NCBI GenBank assembly: GCA_005879045.1
Contig: VBLV01000116.1
Location: 1-12,978 of the forward strand
DNA: 12,978 nt
From: Methanobacteriota archaeon
Lineage (GTDB): Archaea > Thermoplasmatota > Thermoplasmata > RBG-16-68-12
Reading direction: 5' to 3'
Shown: in pieces, positions 1 to 5,764 of the stretch
Numbering within the stretch: the first letter of the stretch is position 1
How the letters are laid out: the number at the start of each line of letters is the position of its first letter
The notes under the pieces: model-generated
The model's database searches: none
Told to the model about the DNA's origin: nothing
The model's input: the letters and a program-made list of their open reading frames with translations, nothing else
Made by a program: the position numbers and the translations under genes

Positions 1-939
1 GTGGACGCCGGCCATCAAGATGGAGTTCTTCACTTCACACGCGTTGCCCACCTTCGTCTTCGGGCCGATCGAGGTCGACGGCCGGATGTAGCAGTTCGGA
101 CCGATCTCGGCGCCGGCCCCGATGACCGTCGGTCCTTCGATGTACGCGCCCCGCCGCACGCGGGCGCCCGCTTCCACGAGGACCTCGCCGACGAGGGTCG
201 CGCCCCCGTCCACGTCGGCGTGGTTCGCCCCCTTCAGCGGGGCGAGAAGGGCCGCGTTCGCCCGGAGTAGGTCCCACGGCCGACCGACGTCGATCCATTC
301 GCCCGGGAGGCGGAATCCGTAGACGTCCTGCTTCTCCATCAACTCACGAATCGTGTCCGTGATCTCGTACTCCCCTCGAGGGGACTTTGGGGTCTTGTCG
401 ATGAGGGGAAAGATGTCCTCGTCGAAGATGTAGATGCCCGCGTTGATCAGGTTCGACTTCGGCCGACGGGGCTTCTCCTCCAGGCCGGTCACCTTGCCAT
501 CCTTCACCTCGACGACGCCGAACGACTGCGGGTTGGAGACCTCCGCCAGGGCGATCACGGGAGCGCGGACCTTTCCGTGGTGGGCGATCATCGCGGCGAG
601 CGCCTCGCCGGAGACCACCACGTCGCCGTTCACGCTGAGGAAGGAGCCGGTGACGTGGGACCGCATGCATCCGATCGCATGGGCGGTGCCGAGCCGCTCC
701 GTCTGTTCCTCGTACGCGATCGAGAGACCGAGGCCTTCGCCGTCCCCCAGGCTCTCGCGGATCCGATGGCCTTGCCAGCCGATGAGGACGGCCACCTGCG
801 AGATGCCCGCGGAGCGCAGCGCCTCCAACGTGTGCCGGAGAAATGGCTTGCCGGCCACCGGAAGAAGGGGCTTCGGAAGATTGGCCGTGAGGGGACGCAT
901 CCGGGTGCCCTCTCCGGCCGCGAGGACCACGGCCTTCAT
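1..939 (-). CDS. glmU: Bifunctional sugar-1-phosphate nucleotidylyltransferase / acetyltransferase, GlmU-like (3' partial)
   Basis: Seen: 313 residues from ATG 939 to the window edge, with no stop. The N-terminal half is a nucleotidyltransferase: the signature GEGTRMRPLT (9-18) with Lys23, the metal-binding NGD (104-106), EEKP (154-157), NAGIY (166-170) and WIDVGRPWDL (215-224). From about residue 242 the chain turns into left-handed beta-helix hexapeptide repeats (GEVLVEAGA, GPTVIGAGAEIG, SIGPKTKVG), which continue off the edge. Known: euryarchaeal enzymes of this build join GlcN-1-P acetyltransferase and UTP uridylyltransferase activities to give UDP-GlcNAc. Such proteins are about 400 residues, so roughly 90 are missing. 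Its ATG overlaps the stop of the upstream mutase gene (ATGA), implying translational coupling. Inferred: GlmU rather than glucose-1-phosphate thymidylyltransferase, because of the long beta-helix and the GlmM-like partner; substrate not proven. Confidence 0.88.
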   Translation of the reverse strand, partial: MKAVVLAAGEGTRMRPLTANLPKPLLPVAGKPFLRHTLEALRSAGISQVAVLIGWQGHRIRESLGDGEGLGLSIAYEEQTERLGTAHAIGCMRSHVTGSFLSVNGDVVVSGEALAAMIAHHGKVRAPVIALAEVSNPQSFGVVEVKDGKVTGLEEKPRRPKSNLINAGIYIFDEDIFPLIDKTPKSPRGEYEITDTIRELMEKQDVYGFRLPGEWIDVGRPWDLLRANAALLAPLKGANHADVDGGATLVGEVLVEAGARVRRGAYIEGPTVIGAGAEIGPNCYIRPSTSIGPKTKVGNACEVKNSILMAGVH

Positions 940-2240
940 TCGGTGGCACCTTTCGCGCTCGATAGGACCGCGGAATATATCTCGTTTGCTCTGGTCGCAT
1001 CCCGAGACTCGGCGGTGAGCCGAATCTTCGGCTCCGTCCCGGAGAAACGGACAAGCGACCAGCCGTCGTTGAACTGGAGCCGCCATCCGTCGACAGTGCT
1101 GACGTGCCCTCCGAGTGCCCGCAGGGCCGCGTCGAGCCGGGATTCAATCGTCTTGCGTTTCGACGGATCGTACACGACCGATCCGCGAAGCACAGGATAC
1201 CGGGGGATTTCCTGCACCATCATATCGAGTGGGCGGGCCGCGACCATCGTGACGAGTCGCGCCGCGGCGTAGACGCCATCGGGGCACAGCGTGGCCTTCG
1301 GAAAGATCCACGTCCCGGAGGGCTCGCCTCCGAAGTCGGCTCCGCGACGCTTCAGCTCTGCGGCCACGTAGACGTCTCCGACCCGCGTGCGCCAAATCGT
1401 CGCCTTCGGAAGGAGATCGTCGAGGACCATCGATGCGTCCACGGGGACGACGAGGCCGTGTCGGACTTCCTCACGGGCGAAGAGGGCCAGGAGCGTGTCT
1501 CCTCCGACGAATCGTCCTTCGCGGTCGACCGCGACCATACGATCTCCGTCGCCATCGTGGGCGATGCCGAGGTCTGCATGGACCGCGCGAACGGTCGACG
1601 AGAGCACCGCGAGATTCTCCTCGAGCGGCTCGGGATCTCGACCGGGGAAGTGTCCGTCCGCCTGGGCGTTGATCGCGATCACATCGCAGCCCATCTGCCG
1701 CAGCAGGAACGGCGTGATCGTCGAAGTCGCACCGCATGCGCAGTCCACGACGACGCGGAGTTTCGCGGTCCCCAGGTCCTTGAGGATCGCCTCCACGTGC
1801 TGCTCGACCAGATCGGGCCGAGACGAGACCATGCCAACGTGGTCCCATGATGGCACTGTGAGACTTGCACGGTCGAGCGCTTCCTCGATCTCCCGTTGTT
1901 GATCCTCGTCGAACGCCATCCCGTCCGGATTCCACAGCTTGATTCCGTTGTACGGGGCGGGGTTGTGAGAAGCGGTGACGACCGCGCCGCACGCGAACTC
2001 GCGGGCTCCGCGGGCCAAGGTCGGCGTCGAGACGAGACCCGCGTCGATCGCGGGCGCGCCGGAGGAAAGGACACCGGCCGTGAGCGCCTGGACGAGCATC
2101 GGTCCGGTGACGCGAGGGTCCCGCCCCACGATCGTGCTGCCGTAGATTTCTCCGAGGATCATCCCGACATGGAGGGCGAGCTCCGAGGTCACGTCGATGT
2201 TCCCCAGTCCTCGAATCCCGGAAGAACCGAACCGCGGCAC
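936..2240 (-). CDS. glmM: Phosphoglucosamine mutase / phosphomannomutase family enzyme (GlmM-like)
   Basis: Seen: 434 residues, normal for the alpha-D-phosphohexomutase family, with all four active-site loops: the phosphoserine loop TASHNPAPYNGIK (Ser91), the metal loop DGDGDR (229-234), the sugar-binding loop GEPSG (305-309) and the C-terminal phosphate-binding loop RFSGTEPKIRL (398-408). The N-terminus PRFGSSGIRG matches the family's usual opening, so I chose GTG 2240. GTG 2261 would add seven residues; ATG 2309 lies inside a TATA-like box and is unlikely. No convincing Shine-Dalgarno precedes any of them. Known: the enzyme interconverts hexosamine- or hexose-6-phosphate and 1-phosphate. 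The GlmU-like gene follows with a 4-bp ATGA overlap, a pairing also known from Methanocaldococcus (MJ1100-MJ1101), so GlcN-6-P to GlcN-1-P for UDP-GlcNAc is the best guess. Phosphomannomutase activity cannot be excluded. Confidence 0.87.
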   Translation of the reverse strand: MPRFGSSGIRGLGNIDVTSELALHVGMILGEIYGSTIVGRDPRVTGPMLVQALTAGVLSSGAPAIDAGLVSTPTLARGAREFACGAVVTASHNPAPYNGIKLWNPDGMAFDEDQQREIEEALDRASLTVPSWDHVGMVSSRPDLVEQHVEAILKDLGTAKLRVVVDCACGATSTITPFLLRQMGCDVIAINAQADGHFPGRDPEPLEENLAVLSSTVRAVHADLGIAHDGDGDRMVAVDREGRFVGGDTLLALFAREEVRHGLVVPVDASMVLDDLLPKATIWRTRVGDVYVAAELKRRGADFGGEPSGTWIFPKATLCPDGVYAAARLVTMVAARPLDMMVQEIPRYPVLRGSVVYDPSKRKTIESRLDAALRALGGHVSTVDGWRLQFNDGWSLVRFSGTEPKIRLTAESRDATRANEIYSAVLSSAKGATE

Positions 2241-2308
2241 CAATCGAGATACGGCGGGCACAATAGAAAGTCTTCTCGCGAGCGGCCCGCGCCTCCCTGA
2301 AACAACCA

Positions 2309-2317
2309 TTAAATAGC
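2309..2317. promoter_or_regulatory. AT-rich box between divergent genes, possible two-way TATA element
   Basis: ATTAAATAG on the plus strand reads CTATTTAAT on the minus strand and is the only AT-rich stretch in a GC-rich intergenic region. Its near symmetry would let TBP bind in either direction. An archaeal start about 25 bp away would fall near 2285 for the mutase operon and near 2338 for the small plus-strand gene, giving leaders of 25-45 nt and about 32 nt. The placement is an inference; no clear BRE was recognised. Confidence 0.4.
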
Positions 2318-2369
2318 GACGTCCGGATTGCAAGCGCGCGCGAGTCGGACCGCGTCCAGGAGGGATCGG

Positions 2370-2594
2370 ATGGTCATGGAGCCCGTGAGCGTCGAGGAGG
2401 CCATCGAGAAAGCAAAGAAGAAAGGTCTCCGGCCGGGCCGCGTCAAGGGAACCGACGGGGTTCAGTTCACAAAAGGTCGGAATAACCGAATCGAAGTCAT
2501 CACCTGGGATGAATTTAGGACGACACTCGCGGACCGACAACTCGAGGTCTTCGATTCGAACGGCTTCATGAAAATCATGAAGCGCCAACGCTGA
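2370..2594 (+). CDS. Small basic protein of unknown function (74 aa)
   Basis: I do not recognise a named family. The ATG at 2370 is preceded by a strong Shine-Dalgarno (AGGAGG, about 6 nt spacing), so the longer reading from 2328 is not the start; a second in-frame ATG at 2376 is less well spaced. The 74-residue product is soluble and charged. It has a helix rich in Lys/Glu (EEAIEKAKKKG), a GTDGVQFTKG segment that looks like a beta-turn-beta, then ITWDEFRTTLADRQLEVF as a probable strand and helix, and a basic end (MKIMKRQR). There are no cysteines and no membrane segment. It diverges from the mutase operon and converges on the zinc-ribbon gene 28 bp away. A nucleic-acid-binding role would fit the size and charge but is only a guess. 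Confidence 0.75.
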   Translation: MVMEPVSVEEAIEKAKKKGLRPGRVKGTDGVQFTKGRNNRIEVITWDEFRTTLADRQLEVFDSNGFMKIMKRQR

Positions 2595-2622
2595 CGCATG
2601 GAATGCGGACACATCGAGGCGT

Positions 2623-3114
2623 CTAGTCTCGCGCGCGCCCGCAGTACGGGCACACCTTCCAGTCTGCGAGGAGAGCCGCGCCGCAACCCTTGCACGGCGG
2701 CGGCATCGCAGGGCTCGCCTTCGCCGTGGATCCGCTCGGTGCCGTCGAGAGAAACTGCCAGAAGGCGAGGATGAGGTTCCGCGCGTCCGTTTCGTATTCC
2801 GAATAGGATACCGCACCGCCGAGGACCGCGACGGGCAGGATCAGCACCGCGGTCACCGCGCCGGCGATGAGACCTTCATCCGTGATCTGAGCGCTGAGCG
2901 TCAGATCGACGTTGCATCCGCCCGGGATGTCGTCCACGATCAGGTCGAACTCGCGGCGCAATCCGATCCGCGAGTAGTACGAGGAACCGTGGAACCGATA
3001 CGGTCCGGTCTTCGTGAGATGGAATCCCTGGCGTCCCCACCACTCCCAGGATTTCGCCCAGACGTCATCGCGGCGAAGTCCGGGGAAGGATCGCACGTCC
3101 CGTTTTTCGAACAC
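2623..3114 (-). CDS. Single-pass membrane protein with C-terminal zinc ribbon
   Basis: Seen: 163 residues. Residues 1-80 form an aromatic-rich soluble domain (WEWWGRQGF, YYSRIGLRREFDLIV). One hydrophobic helix at about 82-104 (GAVTAVLILPVAVLGG) is followed by a short Ser/Pro/Ala linker. The C-terminus is a compact zinc ribbon with Cys141, Cys144, Cys155 and Cys158 (CKGC-x10-CPYC). The only start downstream of the in-frame stop is GTG 3114, without an obvious Shine-Dalgarno, so the first residues are less certain than the rest. Known: short C-terminal zinc ribbons tethered to membrane helices are frequent in archaeal proteins of unknown role. An AT-rich box at 3171-3182 could serve as promoter, giving a leader of about 35 nt. 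No function is assigned. Confidence 0.75.
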   Translation of the reverse strand: MFEKRDVRSFPGLRRDDVWAKSWEWWGRQGFHLTKTGPYRFHGSSYYSRIGLRREFDLIVDDIPGGCNVDLTLSAQITDEGLIAGAVTAVLILPVAVLGGAVSYSEYETDARNLILAFWQFLSTAPSGSTAKASPAMPPPCKGCGAALLADWKVCPYCGRARD

Positions 3115-3170
3115 GTCGTCCGTGCAATGAAACCGGAGCGCTTAGGTCTTGCGTTCCTTCCGCTGTCCCC

Positions 3171-3182
3171 ATAAGATTATTA
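3171..3182. promoter_or_regulatory. AT-rich box, candidate TATA element for tRNA-Leu and/or the zinc-ribbon gene
   Basis: ATAAGATTATTA is the sole AT-rich run in the 100-bp gap between the divergent zinc-ribbon gene and the tRNA. It is centred about 38 bp upstream of the mature tRNA 5' end, which fits transcription starting a short leader before the tRNA. On the other strand (TAATAATCTTAT) it would put a start near 3150, about 35 nt before the GTG. Position and composition are the only evidence. Confidence 0.4.
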
Positions 3183-3214
3183 CGAGTCCACGAAATCGCG
3201 TCCGGCTGCGTCGT

Positions 3215-3299
3215 GCGTGGGTGGCCCAGCTTGGTCAAAGGCGCAGGGCTCAGAATCCTGTCCCGTAGGGGTTCGCAGGTTCAAATCCTGCCCCACGCA
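3215..3299 (+). tRNA. trnL: tRNA-Leu, anticodon CAG
   Basis: An 85-nt type II tRNA folds completely by eye. The acceptor stem is GCGTGGG (3215-3221) with CCCACGC (3292-3298) and discriminator A3299. The D stem is GCC/GGC with GG in the loop. The anticodon stem is CAGGG/TCCTG (one G-T pair) around loop CTCAGAA, giving anticodon CAG at 3251-3253. The long variable arm TCCCGTAGGG... has a 3-bp stem, and the T arm is GCAGG-TTCAAAT-CCTGC. The long variable arm and A73 discriminator agree with leucine. CCA is not encoded, so it must be added after transcription, and there is no intron. It reads CUG codons. Confidence 0.95.
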
Positions 3300-3388
3300 T
3301 CTTGTCGAGACGGGATGCGGTCGTTGCCATCCCGCCCCACTCCTGGACATTGGCAGCCGCGGGCCGAATCGAGGCGCGTCGCGGGGGC

Positions 3389-3883
3389 TTGAAGATCACC
3401 TCAACTCTCGAGTGGAGTCTGTTAGCGGCGGCCACCGTCTTCAACGGCATCCTGGCGGGAGGCAGTCTGATCAAGTCCGTGGTGGAACTTCCGGCTCGCC
3501 GAACGATCGGCCTCCCCGCCATGGCGGACTACCATCGAGCCGCGGACCTTCGCACCGGATTCTGGATCTATCCTGCGCTTGGCTTAGGTGCACCAATCCT
3601 CACAATCGCGCTCGCGATCGCCTTCGCGGTCTACCGGGGAGCACCGATGGCTGCCGCTTCGTTTGGCTATCTGGCTGCAGCGCTCTCGTTGGCCCACGTG
3701 TTCGCGCCGACCCGGGCGGCCCCGAACTTGCTCCAACTCCGCTCCGGGGTATCCGAGGAGGCGGTCCTCGCAGGCGTCTACCGTGGGTTTACAAGATGGC
3801 AGACGGTCCGGGCGATCCTTCAGCTCGCGGGGTTCGTAGCCGTCGTTCTGGCGTGGGCCTTTCTCGCTCCTCTCGGCCAATGA
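3389..3883 (+). CDS. Four-helix integral membrane protein, DUF1772-like
   Basis: Seen: 164 residues with about four hydrophobic helices (roughly 8-28, 55-82, 87-107 and 140-162). Between helices 1 and 2 is ELPARRTIGLPAM...YHRAADL, and before the last helix is a conserved-looking loop, APTRAAPNLLQLRSG...FTRWQTVRAILQ. Known: this pattern (short membrane protein, LPA-R near helix 1, RAADL before helix 2, a W-x-x-x-R motif leading into helix 4) resembles the DUF1772/anthrone-oxygenase-like group, whose biochemical role is mostly undefined in prokaryotes. I chose TTG 3389 because it directly precedes the first helix; TTG 3302 and TTG 3350 are alternatives, and 3302 begins 2 nt after the tRNA. No promoter or strong Shine-Dalgarno is visible between the tRNA and this gene, so both may share a transcript. 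Confidence 0.65.
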   Translation: MKITSTLEWSLLAAATVFNGILAGGSLIKSVVELPARRTIGLPAMADYHRAADLRTGFWIYPALGLGAPILTIALAIAFAVYRGAPMAAASFGYLAAALSLAHVFAPTRAAPNLLQLRSGVSEEAVLAGVYRGFTRWQTVRAILQLAGFVAVVLAWAFLAPLGQ

Positions 3884-4096
3884 ACGAGACCAGGCGTCCG
3901 ATTCGCCCTCAAAACGACGGACGAAAGTGGACGTTCGACAGGAAGTGAGTGGGGGTATCCGACGGCCGGTTGTGGCTTCCGACGGACCTCTTTGTGCCGT
4001 GGCCATGTGAATTCCTATAAGGATCGACATCGCCCGCGGACGACACGATCTCGGGCAGATGTATCGGTCGTAGCTATACTTACATACACTCTCACG

Positions 4097-4125
4097 TTTG
4101 ATATACACCGCGCACACTATGCGCG
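4097..4125 (+). promoter_or_regulatory. TATA-like box with adjacent inverted repeat
   Basis: TTTGATATAC (4097-4106) is a good archaeal TATA-like sequence. Directly after it comes a perfect inverted repeat, CGCGCA-CACTA-TGCGCG (4109-4125), lying between the box and the start expected near 4130. That is where archaeal repressors often bind. A start at 4130 would give a leader of about 125 nt. A second weaker AT box, TATTCATATT (4131-4140), could instead start transcription near 4163. Confidence 0.45.
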
Positions 4126-4147
4126 AAAGCTATTCATATTTCCAGAG

Positions 4148-4162
4148 GCATTTTAGGAATGC
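4148..4162. repeat. Inverted repeat GCATT-N5-AATGC
   Basis: GCATT-TTAGG-AATGC is a perfect 5+5 bp inverted repeat with the same 5-nt spacer as the one at 4109-4125, 23 bp upstream of it (about two helical turns from end to start). Half-sites of the two differ, so they are not copies of one operator. It could be a dimeric regulator site or chance in an AT-rich promoter. Confidence 0.3.
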
Positions 4163-4182
4163 ACAAGTGAACCGGAGTTTGA

Positions 4183-4228
4183 AGGTCGCCGGCGACCTCG
4201 AACCCCGCGTGTCGGCGCTCGCGCCGAC
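4183..4228 (+). promoter_or_regulatory. Two GC-rich palindromes in the leader, possible RNA regulatory structure
   Basis: AGGTCGCCGGCGACCT (4183-4198) is a perfect 16-nt palindrome. GTCGGCGC-TC-GCGCCGAC (4211-4228) is a perfect 8-bp stem with a 2-nt gap. The second is followed by CTTGTTTTCACTT and then the Shine-Dalgarno. GGTCG at 4184-4188 can also pair with CGACC at 4225-4229, so the leader could switch between two folds. The T-rich tail after a strong stem looks like an attenuator, but archaeal termination does not depend on hairpins, so this is tentative. Confidence 0.4.
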
Positions 4229-4241
4229 CTTGTTTTCACTT

Positions 4242-4257
4242 GGAGGTGTTCCAATTG
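4242..4257 (+). promoter_or_regulatory. Shine-Dalgarno selecting a TTG start
   Basis: GGAGGTG at 4242-4248 lies six bases before TTG 4255. The earlier in-frame TTG at 4240 overlaps this ribosome site and cannot use it, so TTG 4255 is the likely start of the PLP enzyme. This is among the best ribosome sites in the window and is matched with a weak start codon. Confidence 0.75.
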
Positions 4258-5709
4258 CCGTCCCAAAAGTTCAGCCGAAAGTACCTGACGCGACACAAGA
4301 AGAGCGGGCAGCTCTGGCGCCGCGCGGCTCGGATCACCCCCGGAGGCGTTGAGAGCAACGTCCGGTACTTCAAACCGCATCCGTTCCTCGCCGATTACGG
4401 AGATGGTGGCTACATCTACGACGTCGACGGCAACAAGATCCTCGATCTGATGATGGGATTTGGCGCCCTGCTCCTCGGCCACAACAACCGGGACATCGCC
4501 CTCGAGGTGATCAAGCAGCTCGAATCCGGGTCGATGCTCGGCGTGACGAGCGAGCTGTTCATCGACTACATCCAAGCGGTCCGGAAGGCCGTCCCCTCGA
4601 TGAAGAAAGTGCGGTTGTGCAACAGCGGCACCGAGGCGACGATGCACGCGATCCGAACCGCCCGCGCGTACACGGGCCGCGACAAAATCGCGAAAGCGGA
4701 GGGAGCCTACCATGGCGCCCACGACTACGTGCTGCAGAGCCTCGACATGGACAGCCGCACCGCGAGCCGCATGAACGGCTACCGGCCGATCCCGTACGGC
4801 CGCGGGATTCCGAAGGCCGTCTCCGACCTGGTGGTGATCTTCCCGTACAACGACATCGAGGCCACCGCCACGGTCCTCGAAGAGAACGAGGACGAGGTCG
4901 GCACGCTCATCATCGAGCCCGTGCTCTGCGGGCCCGGCGTGATCGCGCCGAAGGCCAACTATCTCAAGCGTCTCCGTCAGCTCACCCGCAAGAAGGGCAT
5001 CGTCCTGATCTTCGACGAGGTCCTCACCGGCTTCCGCCTCGCATACGGCGGAGCGCAGGAGTATTACGATATCCGCCCGGACATGACGACGTTCGGCAAG
5101 ATCGCGGGCGGCGGGTTCCAGCTCGCGGGCTTCGGTGGCGAAGCCCAGATCATGAACGTCCTCGAGCCGGGCCGCGGATGGAAGTCCGCGACGTTCCACG
5201 CTGGGACGTACAACGGCCATCCGATCAGCGTCGCCGCGGGCCTCAAGGGTCTCGAGATCCTCGGAGACCACCCCGAGTACTACGACCGCATCAACGGCCT
5301 CGGACGCCAACTCTACAGCGGGCTGCAGGACCTCGCGGACGACCGCCGCATCCCCGCCTGGGTCGAATACGTCGGATCGATCGGCAACGTCTACTTCACG
5401 ACGAAAGACGAGATCCGAAACTTCCGCGACACGCTGAGCGCAAACACGCGTCGATGGTGGAACTGGTTCATCCACTGCCTCGGGAACAACGTCCTCTTCG
5501 GAATCCCGAACACCGGTGAGCGCGCGTTCATGTGCACGGAGCACACGGAAGAAGACATCGAGTGGGCCCTCGAGGTCGCCGACAACGCATTCGCCGCGAT
5601 CGGGAAGGAAGCGCGGCGCCATAAGGAAAAGGCGCCCACAGTCCAACTCCAGGCGGTCAGCGAGCAAGCGGCCGCCTACGGCGAGGCTCCGACGCCGCCG
5701 AGTGTGTGA
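4255..5709 (+). CDS. Class III PLP-dependent aminotransferase, glutamate-1-semialdehyde aminomutase-like
   Basis: Seen: 484 residues beginning at TTG 4255. The fold type I, class III landmarks are present in order: RITPGGVESNVRYF near the N-terminus, the cofactor phosphate site NSGTEATMHA (from 123), YHGAHD (Tyr152-His153), the cofactor-ring Asp in FDEVLTGFR (Asp254), the Schiff-base Lys282 in FGKIAGGG, and HAGTYNGHP. Known: this order is typical of COG0001, where HemL makes 5-aminolevulinate. Odd: HemL is about 430 residues and usually has GGG-x-P-x-G-A-x-GG after the lysine, whereas here it reads GGGFQLAGFGG; an Ala/Glu/Pro tail of about 30 residues is added, and no heme genes are nearby. 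Inferred: a paralogue acting on another amino acid or amino sugar rather than HemL itself. It has its own structured leader and converges with the membrane protein downstream. Confidence 0.85.
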   Translation: MPSQKFSRKYLTRHKKSGQLWRRAARITPGGVESNVRYFKPHPFLADYGDGGYIYDVDGNKILDLMMGFGALLLGHNNRDIALEVIKQLESGSMLGVTSELFIDYIQAVRKAVPSMKKVRLCNSGTEATMHAIRTARAYTGRDKIAKAEGAYHGAHDYVLQSLDMDSRTASRMNGYRPIPYGRGIPKAVSDLVVIFPYNDIEATATVLEENEDEVGTLIIEPVLCGPGVIAPKANYLKRLRQLTRKKGIVLIFDEVLTGFRLAYGGAQEYYDIRPDMTTFGKIAGGGFQLAGFGGEAQIMNVLEPGRGWKSATFHAGTYNGHPISVAAGLKGLEILGDHPEYYDRINGLGRQLYSGLQDLADDRRIPAWVEYVGSIGNVYFTTKDEIRNFRDTLSANTRRWWNWFIHCLGNNVLFGIPNTGERAFMCTEHTEEDIEWALEVADNAFAAIGKEARRHKEKAPTVQLQAVSEQAAAYGEAPTPPSV

Positions 5710-5717
5710 GCTCACAC
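5704..5717. repeat. Perfect palindrome across the stop codon of the PLP-enzyme gene
   Basis: GTGTGAGCTCACAC is a perfect 14-nt palindrome whose left half contains the TGA stop (5707-5709). A weaker hairpin, ACGGC-TCTT-GCCGT, follows at 5740-5753. Both lie in the 55-bp gap between convergent genes and could mark transcript ends, but no T-tract follows either one, so I do not call a terminator. Confidence 0.35.
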
Positions 5718-5764
5718 GCGACGAGAGCGCGGTGGGCCGACGGCTCTTGCCGTTATCCTCGGGC

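Larger units (their letters stand above)
3884..4254 (+). promoter_or_regulatory. 371-bp non-coding region and leader of the PLP-enzyme gene
   Basis: No believable gene lies here. Short frames cross it, for example ATG 3880 (22 codons) and a frame from 4098 that runs out of register into the PLP gene, but none has protein-like composition with a ribosome site. The first half (3884-4080) is featureless apart from a small TCCT-ATA-AGGA repeat at 4013-4023. The AT content rises from about 4070 to 4165, unlike the rest of the window, and that part holds the TATA-like box and two inverted repeats. The last 70 bp are GC-rich and hold two further hairpin-forming palindromes before the Shine-Dalgarno. 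Listed separately below. Confidence 0.6.

Noticed and set aside
2241..2816. N-terminal extension of the mutase frame up to 2816
   Set aside because: It runs antisense through the 74-residue gene and into the zinc-ribbon gene, has arginine-rich low-complexity composition, and the mutase family begins at PRFGSSGIRG.
3250..3522. Minus-strand reading frame ending in a GAGFEPANPYGTGF-like peptide
   Set aside because: This is the familiar false protein produced by translating the antisense of a tRNA T arm; it overlaps tRNA-Leu and the membrane-protein gene.
3880..3948. 22-codon frame overlapping the stop of the DUF1772-like gene (ATGA)
   Set aside because: The overlap looks like coupling, but the peptide is very short, highly charged and lacks recognisable features; left unannotated.
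4098..4352. 84-codon plus-strand frame in the PLP-enzyme leader
   Set aside because: It crosses the palindromes and continues out of frame into the PLP gene; it has no ribosome site, and its composition is not protein-like.
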